Position numbers and translations under genes: made by a program. DNA of 64,000 bases, from positions 10,025,529 to 10,089,528 of the forward strand of contig OX638132.1 in assembly GCA_951804985.1 (NCBI GenBank), written 5' to 3'. The notes below the pieces were generated by a model, which worked only from the letters and a program-made list of their open reading frames with translations, was not told where the DNA came from and did no database searches. Below, in pieces: positions 38,465 through 50,500 of the stretch; the stretch's first letter is position 1; every line of letters starts with the position of its first letter. Source of the DNA: Dryomyza anilis (taxonomy: Eukaryota; Arthropoda; Insecta; Diptera; Dryomyzidae).

Positions 38465-39157
38465 TTATACCCTACACTAAGAGTGAAAGGGTATATTCAG
38501 TTTGGTACGCTGTTTGTAACACCCAGAAGGAAGCATCTCCGGTATGGAAAAGTATATATATTCTTGATCAGCATGACCTCCTGAGTCGATTTAGCGATGT
38601 CCGTCTGTCCGTCTGTCTGTCCGTCTGTTTGTCTGTTGAAATCCCTACTACTTTTAAAATTGAAGAGCTAGATAAATGAAACTGATAACTTAGATTACTA
38701 ATATACCTACGCTGTATGTGCGAGATCGGTCCATTGAGACCTATGATCCGACCACTTATGTTCAAATACCTCATATAAAATGTACATATAAAGATCAATT
38801 TTTATGTATACGTGCTTATGTAAACTTTTTTGGTCAAATATATATTGATATCATGCTCAAATATATTATAATAATGTTTTCCGGCGAAAAGACTTGTGTT
38901 TCACAAAAAACAAATCGAAATTCGATACACCTACCCATTTGTAAATATGGGTATCAAATGAATGGAAATTCTTCAGCGATTGAATGTTTGTTTGTAGTTA
39001 TTTTCGTATACCCTGGTGATCTATATATCACTTTGAATGGTAACCACACATACGTGTAGGGTATTTATAGTCGGCTTAGACCGACTATAACTTTGATAAT
39101 CCTAACTATCATAATTACACCTACTTTAAAATTTCCCATGTGATCTAACCTTCCAAA
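38465..39157. repeat. Unclassified TATAGTCGG-type repeat, copy in reverse
   Basis: Begins TATACCCTACACTAAGAGTG, has a GTCCGTCTGTCCGTCTGTCT run, ACCCATTTGTAAATATGGGT, and ends with the hairpin TATAGTCGGCTTAGACCGAC and CCCATGTGATCTAACCTTCC. An isolated end of the same family lies at about 25500-25545 (CCCATGTGATCTAACCTTCC then CAACTGG). The two copies at 36.8 and 38.5 kb face each other. Confidence 0.7.
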
Positions 39158-40620
39158 ATACTATAGCAAATTTCATGTACGCCACAGTTTCCAAAAATTT
39201 AGCATTTCTATATTTATTCTTGAGTCCATATAGATGTATTTCTATATATAAATATAGACGTTTTTAACTGATATTTTAATAATCTAAAAACAATCAAATA
39301 AAAAATAATTCAATCAACATAACACTGCGTCTCCACTAACCATATTTTATGTTTATGACAGACAAATTTTATGTTTATGTCGACAAAAACGATATGGTTC
39401 AATTATGTCACAAAATTTTTTTGAAAACTTATATTTTGCACTCGCGACATGCTGTATCAATGATACTAATTTATTAAATAAATTAGTTCAACGTTATTTC
39501 AAATTAAAAATTGATGAAATTAAAATTTTTTTGATTTCAATTTATTTCGAAACGTCAAAGCCATGACATCCTTTATGGGGACATTTCTATCATACCATAG
39601 TGTACACCATCCACTAGCCATAATTTATGGAAATTAGAAATATGATAAAATGTGTAATTTAATAATATATTTTTTTCTATTTAACAATCATTTTTATTAA
39701 ATCAAATTTTCCAAAAACATTCAATTTTAATTTTATAATAATATATATTAATATTTTTAATTTAATTTCTGTTGAAATCACGTGAAATTAAAGCTTAAAA
39801 ACGATCAATTATTTTTTTATGTTTTTTTTTGCATTAATCTTGTTTTTGTCTGATTTCCCATAAAAACACATGCAAAATCACTTAATCGAAATTTAATTTT
39901 AGTTTTTTCCGATCAGGTTTTTGTTTATCTTCAATTTTATTTTATTTCACAAAAATAAAACAGTTCGAAACAACATATGTGTAGATAAATATCAAAGTCC
40001 ACTTTTGAAAATGTTTGAGGTTTTGGTCCATATATACCTTAATCCATTATACCAGCATATTGTATTAATTTTAGTGACTCCAACTAGATTAGTTTTGGAG
40101 AAAAAATTATTTATGTTTTTATCAAAAGTGACTAAGTCCATGTATTCATAAAAATCAAATTTGCCTAATTCTCTCTTAACCAATCACAAGGCGATATGGC
40201 CCGCCCCTGTCATCACTGTATGTTTGCAAAGAACTTGTACCGTAGGAGAATGTTTTACTGTTTTAAAAAGGTTTAAATGGACAACAATATTGCAATTACC
40301 TTCCCAATAAATTAAAAAATATTTTTAAAAAATCTGAATATCATTAATAAATGCGAAAATACGAGAAACCTGCAATTATTTATAAATTTTGTGTAGTAGA
40401 TTCAGTTGCTGTCTCTGTCTTTTCATACTTTTAAACATGACCGCATTCTATCTTCCCCCTGTGGCCTTAATAGTTTCAAAAAATGTGTACCTATATATAA
40501 TTAAAAAGATTTTTTAATAACATTTGATGATATGTTTTACTATCATCGAACGACGTATTCTTTTTCCCCAGAAGACAAATAAAATAATAGAACTTAGACC
40601 GAGTATAATAAAGTTTAATA

Positions 40621-40930
40621 AAGCCGCGGTAGCTCAGTGGTTAGTGCGTTGGACTGCGAGCCGAAAGGTCCCCTGTTCAAGCCTGGACTGGGGCTAACAA
40701 CATCTTTTCATAGAAACATTTTTCTATACCGCGCTACCTCTCGGCAGTAAATGGCAAACCTACGAGAGTAAAACATTGCCTATGAAAAGCTCTCGCCCGC
40801 CGTTCGGATTCGGCAATAAACTGTAGGTCCCACCACTTTGAGTACAAATATAACACACACAGCTCTAAATGGTGAGAGAGCTCGGCCTAAGTTATTATAT
40901 GACTGTAGTGCCAAACTATTATTATTATTA
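40621..40930 (+). repeat. tRNA-derived SINE, full-length, plus orientation
   Basis: It starts with AAGCCGCGGTAGCTCAGTGG at 40621, has the B-box region CTGTTCAAGCC near 40673, and ends in CTGTAGTGCCAAACTATTAT with an ATT tail. The 10-12 bp target duplication TAAAGTTTAATA occurs on both sides (AAGTTTAATA at 40611-40620 and 40931-40940). It landed beside an older, diverged member of the family. Confidence 0.88.
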
Positions 40931-40940
40931 AAGTTTAATA

Positions 40941-41212
40941 TAAAAATAGTTTGGCGCTACATTCTGCTGGAGAATTTAGACCGAGATCTCTCACCATTTG
41001 AGCTGTGCGTGTTATCAAAGTGGTGGGACCTACACAGTTTAATGCCGAATCCGAACGACAGGGTGAGATGTAATCTCGTAGGTGTGATTGACTGCCGAAA
41101 GGTAGCGTCGCATAGACAAATGTTTTCTATGAATAAGATGTTGACAGTCACAGAGATTGAACCCGGGACCATTCGGCTAGTAGTCCAACGCACTAACCAA
41201 ACGAGCCAACAT
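40941..41212 (-). repeat. Diverged tRNA-derived SINE (older subfamily)
   Basis: Its end reads TGTAGCGCCAAACTAT on minus and the body keeps CAAAGTGGTGGGACCTACA and GCCGAATCCGAACG. The head keeps a B-box-like CCGGGTTCAATC and GTTAGTGCGTTGGACTAC. It differs from the other copies at many sites and lacks a clear ATT tail. A stray fragment at 40581-40605 (AATAATAGAACTTAGACCGA) is a further deleted piece of the same family. Confidence 0.75.
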
Positions 41213-42510
41213 ATATTCTTACTAATTACAATAAAAAAAAATTTAAATGTTTTATTGTACTAGTTGCAGAAACCCGAGTACCCCCAGACAAAATTTTTGG
41301 CAGGGTCGAGGCAGTTCAGAAACATTTCCTCGACATATTTCAAACAGTCAAAGGCGGAGTTTGTATCAAAAGCTGTCTGATTTCTGCCCATACCCCAAAT
41401 ATGGCGTGAATCTGCTATAAAAATTCCACAACAATTTACAACCTGCTATACACTTCCCAAGCTATTCCATTTAGCTGTGCGTTTTCCGGAAATATGCCCG
41501 AAATATTTCAGAAATAAATATCAAATGAGCCTAAGTCCAATATAAAAACATATTTATTTTAAATTCAACGTATTTCTTGGTTATTTTAAGCTTACGCAAT
41601 AGTTCCATATTAAATATAAATTATAATAAAACAAAATTGCAATCAAAAAATTGAATATTTCGCGAAAAAAAAGTAAAAAAAACTCAATTTGCCGACGAAA
41701 TGTGTTTATGTTGGACTTAGGCACGTTTGATATTTATCTACACATATATTTTTAAATATTTGTACAAATTGTGATAATTTTGTAAATAGTCGAAATTTAC
41801 GCAAAATTTATGTGGGCACATTTTTAGAGAAACTTACACTACTTAACTAGAGGTCAGAGATAAAGGTTAACCTTTTCAGAGGTACCTGAATAACTCTTAC
41901 TAAATAACATTTATTAAATAAATCAGTGATAAACCAAAAATTAAATAAAACAAACCAAAAAAAGGTTTTGGTCTGAGAAAACTTTTATTTTTGAAAAAAT
42001 GTCGGTTGCTGTTAATAAACCGCGAGATATCTAGGGTTCAAAATATTTCTCTCATTAGTATTTTTCAGATGACTCCACAAAATGTTTAGACCACATGTTG
42101 ATTAAATATTTGGGTATATATGTAAATAAAACCCTAAAAGCTAAAATTTAAAAAAAATGTATTGAAAAAAAAAATTTTTGGTCGACAAAAACAACATATT
42201 GCATCAAAAACTATATTCGACAAAAATTATAATATTTTAAAAATTTTAAAAAAATGTTGTGCGATAAAAATAACGCCAAAAAATGTATTCGACATAAACA
42301 GCAATGTTCGAAAATGTTCGAAAAAAAATTTGAAACAAATTAAAAAAAAAAAAGTTTCGACAAAATTTTTGGATGACAAAAATAACGCGATGGTCGAAAT
42401 CATCATTTTCCAAAAAAAAACTCACTCTCAACAACCAAAGACCTTTATTTTATTATAATAAAAAGTAGCTCTCGACCAACGATCTTTATTTTTATTAAAA
42501 TTAAAAAATA

Positions 42511-43230
42511 AAGGATTTTTCAATAAGAGCCGCTACAAAAGTTTTTTTAAATAAAACAAAAACTGTTTTGGATATCAATGAAATACTTTATTCCTGTAAA
42601 AGTACGTTCGATGCCATTATGTATGGAGCTCGATTTCTTTTGCATGGCCACCACGGGCACGCTTGCAGAAGTCCAGACGCTTAACCCAATTTTCGACGGT
42701 TTTCAAACATAAATAGGCCGATACTGCTGCAATTTCACGTTCGATATTCGTACGAAGTTCATCAATCGTCGCTGGCTTGTTGGCATAGACCATAGACTTG
42801 ACGTAGCCCCACAGGATCTAACGGCGTCAAATCGCACGACCGAGGCGGCCAATCGACAGGACCATTTCGTAAGATAACACGTTCTCCAAACTTGGTTTCC
42901 AATAAATTGATTGTGGCATTCGCTGTGTGGCTTGTGGCGCCGTCCTGTTGGAACCACATGTCCTCCAAGTCCATATCATCCAATTGGGGCCAAAAATATT
43001 CGGTTATCATTGAACGGTAGCGATTCCCATTCCCACAGTAACGTGCCGGTCTTGATCATCACGGAATAAGTACGGCCCAGCCCAATTCACGAACATACGA
43101 CGCTTCTGGTGGTCAAGCGGCTTCAGTGGCATGAAATGGCAAACCTTACTGAAGAGAAATGTCAAAAGAGCGGCAAGAAATATGGTGTCGTTTGCTGTCC
43201 CTGTCGCTTTACTTTTGTAGCGTTCCTTAT
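42511..43230 (-). pseudogene. Internally deleted mariner transposon with broken transposase
   Basis: The ends carry the same TTTTTCAATAAGAGC and TTTTGTAGCG words as the fold-back MITEs. On minus, transposase pieces read LDHQKRRMFVNWA, then GPYLFRDD, then MITEYFWPQLDDMDLEDMWF, QQDGATSHTA and WPPRSCDLTPLD. The region holding the first catalytic Asp has been deleted between FVNWA and GPY. There are also small frameshifts before MITEY and after CDLTPLD. The N-terminal helix-turn-helix codons are missing too. It cannot make an active transposase, but a full-length relative would be the plausible source of the MITEs. Confidence 0.88.
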
Positions 43231-43880
43231 CTCAAAGATTTTTTTTTTTGTTTTTTGAAAAATAATATCTCAGTAATAACCCAAATGGAAATAAAGGTTA
43301 ATAGTTATTGTTGATATCTGATAATTACTCAATAAGGCAATTAGTGCATTATGAGCTTTTTTTTCTAAACCTGAACCTTTTTTCAACAGTATCCGGACCC
43401 CACTTAAAATTACTTGCCGATTTGCCTGATCTACATAATAGATATATATCGATGTATTTTGTCGGTGTTTTCTCCGTACGAGACCAAATCGAATCGATAT
43501 CGAAAAGGAATTTTCCAATCAATCAATGTTTGATATTTTTACGACATATATTGTGATGTCATAAATTTTAAATGTATGAGAAAGTTTAAAATTAGATTAA
43601 GGTTTGGACCCTGAAAAAATATATTTTTATTAATTAAATTTTTCTTCAAAAACTTGCTCTACTAATTAATATTTTTTACGCCAACCAAAACATGTCACAA
43701 TCGACCCTCATTTGCCCGTTCTGCCGTATTATTGCATACATTTTTTTGTTTGTTTTCTTGTTTTCAGTTTTTTATTAATCAGCAGCAACAAATTTCAACA
43801 TGAAACTGAAATTTAAGACCATATAAAAGCAAAATACAAAACTCATGCAAGCCGCCGCCGCCTACACAAAACACATAACA

Positions 43881-44042
43881 TACACTAAGAAAAAAATATA
43901 TCAAATCATTTAAAAAAAAAAATAATATTCAATACGAGAAATTATTATTTTAATCAGTAAATGCCATAACATATACTACGAAATACTATTAAATGTATCG
44001 GTCATATTGATCAATTTGTATGGGATTTTTTTCAGAGTGTAG
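43881..44042. mobile_element. MITE of the CACCCAGAAAAAAA family, diverged and shorter
   Basis: Ends TACACTAAGAAAAAAATA and GGGATTTTTTTCAGAGTGTA, a fair inverted pair. The core is reduced and differs from the 210-bp copies. Confidence 0.6.
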
Positions 44043-44513
44043 ACAGCGCTGAACACAAGTTCACACATATTGATGCATATAATCCATGCGTTCCCAGCTA
44101 TGTACTTGTCATGTTTGGCCAAAAGTTATTAAAAAAAAAAAACACTCGATTGTGCGTGCGTGTCTGGTCACAATGAAGCATCGCTGGATGCGATTGCCAA
44201 AGGGTCCCTCCGGGTTCCAATTCCGATGTATGTGTTTGTGTGGGGAATAAGTATTTTATGTTGCTGTTGTTGTTGTTGTGTAGGCGTTCTTCGTTAGCTT
44301 CATTTTTATGTTTAGTGAATTTATTAATATTATTAAGTGAAGCAATGGCTGGCTGTAGCAGCTACCAATTTGTCGTCTCGCAACTATAATTTCCCATAAA
44401 TTGACTTGAATTACTGGTTCTTTAATTTACAACCAGTGAATTTATGCTTTTATTCATAAGAAATAATTAACGGTTTGACATGTTTTTTTTAGTTTAATTT
44501 TTTATTTATTTCT

Positions 44514-45115
44514 TGAACCCGGTTTTTAACGAATATCGGTACCAGTTACTCTTTAAATGCCTGTTTGTTATCCCTACGGAAAAATATGAATCTGTTATAG
44601 TTATGCCCCTTTTATATGAAACTGAACTGGTCTTGAATTGGAGAATTTTAAAATGAATCAAATTCTCCTACTGAAAACTAGTTCCGTTCTAGGTCTAAAG
44701 GCCTGTAATCAAATACTAAAACCCCGTTTTGAACGAATATCGGTACCAGTAACTCTTTTAATGCCTGTTTGTTATCCCTACGGAAAAATATGAATCTGTT
44801 ATAGTTCTGCCCCTTTTATATGAAACTGAACTGGTCTTGAATTGGAGAATTTTAAAATGAATTAAATTCTCCTACTGAAAACTAGTTCCGTTCTTGGTCT
44901 AAAGGCCTGTAAACAAATATTGAAACTCCGTTTTGAACGAATATCGATACCAGTAACACTTTTAATACATGTTTGTTATACCTACGAGAAAATATTATGA
45001 ATCTATACTAGTTCTGCCCGTTTTATATGAAACTGAACTGGTCTAAAATTGAAGAATTTTAAAATGAATAATATTCTCCAACTGAAAACTAGTTCCGTTC
45101 TAGGTCTAAGGTCCT
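44514..45115. repeat. Tandem repeat, 204-bp unit, three copies
   Basis: GAATATCGGTACCAGT recurs at 44531, 44735 and 44939 (third GAATATCGATACCAG). Each unit also holds ATGAAACTGAACTGGTCT and GAAAACTAGTTCCGTTCT. Units 1 and 2 are nearly identical; the third is more diverged. Confidence 0.88.
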
Positions 45116-47406
45116 ACAAGACGTTGAAGATCAGTGCATTGATGAGTCTAAGGGTCAGCTTGTGGTGTTAATTGACCTCTCCTATGACAATGTCATGCGG
45201 AAGTTGTCGGTTATTTTTATATAAAAAGGGAAAAACAAGTATCGATTTACAGTATATTTTCGTAGGGACATTATATGAAGATTTAATTAATATCATGAAG
45301 AACACAAACTTTACACCGAATTAAATACTATCAAATAAATACATATTATAGTATTTTTTTTAGCATTTACCTATGCATTTTCCTCAAAACGTAAAAAATA
45401 GGGTACTGACCACAGTATCCAGTCTCAGCATGTAATGTCAAACGTCATCTTTCAAATGCCGATGAACCCCACGTTGAATTCATTACACTGTACTCACAAT
45501 AGCTTCAAATATACAATTTTCAATCAAATGTATGGAAGAACATTATTTCCTTTCTGTCGGACGCCTCTTGTTTACAAACGGCTGAATCTACCACTGAAAA
45601 CATCATTCGGATGATCGTTGTTGTAATATTTCGTCATCTGAGAATTAGTTTGCTCCATATGCCATTTTTAAGTGAATCTAACTCCATTCATTGGATTTAT
45701 ATAATCATCACTCGAATGATTAATGATGTTATATTACATCACCTGAGAATTTGTTTGCTCCATATGCCATTTTTTGGGTGAACGGAGTTAGGATTTGGAT
45801 TCATATAACTGATTTGTATTCTCTCAAAATAGCGCAAATCAGCATAAAATGGTTCGAAACTCGTGAAATTTGCTTGAAACAAATACCCTTGTAATGTAAT
45901 TGGGGGTGGCGTATTATTAAACAAATAAATGTTCAACGTTATAACTTAAGTACTTTCGAATATGTGTCATATTCGGTTCAGATTGTTTCAATGATAGGTG
46001 TGGCATCGTTGACAGTTCCATTTTACAACGATGACATAATTTTAAACATTGCTTTGTATAAAGAAAATGTATTCTTTAATTAAAAAATGTGTTTTAATAA
46101 TCTCATCTCATCCACTTGCACACTTTGTTCTGTCTCAGGATTTATTTTTAGTTGTCGCATGTCCCTGGATTTGTTTGTAAATTCCCTTTTTTACATGTTT
46201 CCTAATACTACATATTTAGTTTTATTTCTTAGTGGCAGCTTCATGTTTCGAGTTATATATTGCTCAGACGTTATTTTTTTCGCCACTTCTTTTTTTCATG
46301 TGGCAAACATTAGAGCGAGTATCAAGACTATTTTAGTTGATACCAGGCAAACAGAATTTATGCTTTTTTTCTTAATACACAATATAAATTTGTGTTGAAA
46401 AAAAATGTAAATTCAATACCTGCTATATGTAGTTATAGCCAGCCTCCAAAAAGAATTTTGAAAAGTCTAAAGAAACAAATTAAACTTGTTAAAGTTTTGC
46501 ATATTAAAACCCTAGGGAAGAACTTTAAGTTTAATTAAAAAAAAAATAAATAAAACGTACAAAACCGCTCTTTTCTTTAATTCACATTAAAGTTAAACTT
46601 AAAAAGTTTCCAACAAAAACTTGTCTTTTACCACATCTTTTCTTTTTTTTCCACAGCATGTTCTTTTTGTACTCTCCATGTTTTTGTCCCCCCTTTTGTA
46701 TATAACTTTTAGCTGCAGTCCAAACAGCAAAAATAATACAACAAAAACAAAATATAAAAATAAAACAGTCCCAGAACAAAACACGATTTTCTGCTGCCAT
46801 CATCATCGTCCGTCGTCTACTTCATTCTTCTTCAATGACAGCCATCAATATAACCTAAAGTCAAAAAAATACGTTGGCATTATTATTTTTTCTTTATATT
46901 TCTTTTATTATTTTATATTTGCTGCTACTTATTATGCTTGCTGTAGTTATTTGATATGTTGTTGAAATAGTAGCTTTTAAAGCTTTGATGAGTGTCTGCT
47001 TTTCAATGACATAGAACACAGTTTATAAACTTTGTTTCTTAGAATGTTTTTATTTTATATTAAATTTATATACATTAAAATCACATATTCAATGTCGGCT
47101 ATTCTTTCTTGTGGAATCCTACAGCTATTCCATTGTCTTAACATTAACTGCTCTGTCGTTAGTCGTTCTTCAGTTGCGTCGTCTTCTATTTTATTACTTC
47201 AACTCTGCTTCTGTAATTCATCGACTTAACCATAGCGTTTTTATTTTTAATCTTCGTTTTTCCTTTCTGTTTTCTTTCTTTGTTTTAAATGTACGTTTAC
47301 CACATGTTTCGTACTACTTGTCGTCTGTAATTAACTGGAATTCGATAAATATCTCAATACGTTTCTTTCTTCTTTCGTTTAACATCCTTCTTTGTTTATG
47401 TCTTTT

Positions 47407-47412
47407 TTTATT
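47407..47412 (-). terminator. Candidate poly(A) signal of the piggyBac-derived gene
   Basis: AATAAA on the minus strand lies about 160 bases downstream of the TAA at 47575-47573. It is the first canonical hexamer I noticed after the stop and gives a plausible short 3' UTR. Confidence 0.4.
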
Positions 47413-47572
47413 CCTTTAACAACTTTTCTTAGCTCTCTTTGTTTTACCACCATTTATAGTATTTTGTCTTTTGAAAACATTTCGCCTTTTGCAATTTTTA
47501 CAATATCCGTTGCATCTTTTTTAAGCTCTTTCTCAGTACCCCCCTGTCTCCCTTATAACAAACTACCATATC

Positions 47573-50500
47573 TTAAAAATAGATCGTTTCCTTGCCACTT
47601 GTGCCAAAGATTCTCGTCTTAATGCTCTCGCCCGCTTCCAGCGATTTCTTGAGCTGCTCGTGCCAGATCTTAAAGCATGGCGTCTCGCAGAGACCCGGCA
47701 TGCCCGGACACACCTCGCAGCACAGTTTCGAGAAGGTCAACATGCCGCCCTTGCGACAAATGCGACACTTCTTCTTCATCACTTTGCCTTTGCGGCGCGG
47801 TATAATCATCGGCATGTGCTCCACCTCGAGTAATTTGCGTTGTGCCGACTTGTCGTTCGTCTTTGTTGATGATGCTGCTGCTTCTCCATCGCATTGATCT
47901 TCATCGCTGTCTGCGTCCGCTGCCGCTGCCGCAGAGCGACGTTTTTGCTTCGCATCGCCATCAGATTTTGATAGCTCTGATGTAGACGTTGCTGCGTTGG
48001 CGGCACCTACATGTTCGACCAACAGTGAACTTATGTAATCCTGACGAAACTCAGAGAATGTCTTTAGCTTGGTGATATCCTTGTTCAACAAACTGATGCC
48101 GCGCACGCGTCCCACCTGTGCATGCATCGTATACAGTATGAAAGCATTGAACAGTATTAGGTTGAGCACGTAGATGGCCAGCTTCTTGTCCCATCTAAGT
48201 TCGCTGCGCTCCAGTTGCAGTTGATAGGTGAGCATCTGCTCCTTCAGCTCGTCGTTCAGCCGCATTTGCCAGTCCAGCTCTTTGATGATCTTCGGTCGCT
48301 TGTCGACGGTGCGCTGCGACGTCTCCTTGGCGTAGATGGCCAGGCAGTCGGAGCTAAAGAAGTAAATGGACTTTTGGCGTTTGCGCCACTTGCCCATCAT
48401 GATGGAGGTCGCATACTTGGTGACGAATGACTTGCTCTGCAGGTTGGTCATAATGAGTTCTTTGCAGTTGCCGTAGCGCTTGCAGTCAACGAAGCCGGTG
48501 CAGTAGGTGTCGTGTGCGGCCAGTTCATGTGCGAGCGCATAGCTGCCGTAGTACTTGGAGGCGTAGACAGTGTGTCCTGCAAGAAAAAGTATTTTTTTAC
48601 TAAACTTTACTCTGTTGTTTATGTGGTCGACTCACCTTTGGCCAGCTTCTCGCGCAACACCTGTTTTGCCAACGCCGCACGTTGCGCCACCAACTGCCGC
48701 GAATTTCGCACGTGCATCCGCCGCTCAGCGCCCTCCACATCCAGCACTAGCTTCTGTATGAGTCCCGTGTGCTCAGTCAGCAGATGCAGCAGCACCGCAT
48801 TGCAGCGAAACTTGGCGCTGACGTCGCTGAACCAGCAGACACGACCCTTCCAGTAGAGCAGCGGCTCGTTGAGCACCAGTCGCTGGCTGCAGTTGTAGAT
48901 GATCTGCATGCGCGCATTGAAGTAGTTGATGAGCGGTGCAGCGACGCCAAATGATTTTTCAGTAGCTCCTCCTCTTGCACTCACACCTTCTGCTGCGCCA
49001 GTATCGCATTCGTTAAATGGTGTCGGCTGTTTCGGTAACAGCTGCTCGAAATTGAGCGCGCTCAGAATTAATTGAAAGCGATTCAAACTCATTTTTCCCG
49101 CGAATCCCTTGAAACCCCAAACGGCCGTTTGATCCTGCCAATAGTCAGCGATGTTGCGCAACTTCATGCTGCTCATTTGCAGACAAATTCCCACAAATGC
49201 CTGCATCTCTTCGTTGCTTATGTCCTTGAGATAAATGTTGCCAAGGGTATTGTTGGTGCGCATCTGCTGTTTGGCCCAGTCATTGGAGCCGCACGCAAGT
49301 CGCCCGAAGAATTCCTCTTTCCAGCCAAGTATCTGCTCCATGTAAAAGCAGGGATTCAGGAATTTGGGTCGACCGACTAGTCCTTGCGGCGGACTGTCAA
49401 ACTTGAAGACCATGCGTGGTGCTGTGGCGTGTTCGGTCCAGGTGGGTTCATACGGATCGCTTTCCTCGTCATCTATGAAATGGTGGGAGAGGATTTTAAA
49501 GATTGTTCAAAATGAATTTAAATTACTTTCAAAGTATTTAACAATATGATATCAAACAATGGGGGGTCGTATTAATAAAATCGACTTTACTCAAAAGTTG
49601 AAGCAAATGCTCCGAATTGTCAAAATTTTTCGCATTTCCTTCAATTACAATGCTTAAATTCGAATGTTCGAATATATAAAATGCTATTCCTATTCAAAGT
49701 TACGGTTTCGGTTTTTTTTTTATTAATGTTACTTTTTATCCATATTTTCAATATCTTGAACAAAAAACCGTATTATTTTACGAAAAAAATTCGCTCAAAA
49801 TTCGAATTAAAATTTCATAAAAAAAAAATGAAATCGCAAAGAAGAACCGGAATCGGAATCAGAACCGTTGGTTTTTTGAAACGCGAATTGGAACCGTTAA
49901 TAAAAAAAATGGAATCGGAACCCTTATAATTTTTTTTTGGGTTGGAATCGAAACCGCTATTTTAAAAATATCTGAACCGGATCCGATGTCCAAAGGGCTT
50001 TAGCCCCTGTCAGGGACCGGAACAGTTTCGAATTTTATAATCGCACTCAGAAAAAACATTCCATAAAATTAATAGTTTTTACTATTAAAATTAGTCAATA
50101 GCATATTTGTCCGATAAACTATTAACTCAATCGATGAATCCTATTAAATATTACAAAAAACTAAAAAATTTATTTGAGTTTGATGAAAATATTTATTATT
50201 TGTATAGTAATAAATCAATAACTGTCCTATTGACAAATTTTAATGGGATTTTATGAGTTTTTTTCGGAGTTCAGAATCGGAACTGTTTAATATGTGTGGA
50301 ACCGGAATATAATTTTGTGGAACCAATATATATATATTTTTTTTTGGTTGCAACCGGAACCGCTATTTTAAAAATCTTGGAACCAGTAATGGAACCGATA
50401 TTCCAAATGGTTTTAGTCCTTGATTTTAAAAATATCGTCGTTGTAGAACGAAAAGTCATCAATTACATTTTTATGAAAAACTTAAATTTCGAGTTTGTTG

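Noticed and set aside
40838..41263. Plus-strand frame of 141 codons
   Set aside because: It spans two back-to-back SINEs; no protein similarity.
42162..42458. Lys/Asn-rich plus-strand frame of 98 codons
   Set aside because: AT-rich low-complexity sequence; no motif and chance composition.
46087..47622. Run of hydrophobic plus-strand frames of 65-114 codons
   Set aside because: T-rich DNA gives Phe/Leu/Ser readings by chance; the frames overlap one another and have no motif.
47592..49549. Several plus-strand open frames across 47.6-49.5 kb
   Set aside because: They are antisense or shifted readings of the piggyBac-derived exons, whose GC-rich codons suppress stops in other frames. They have no family motif.
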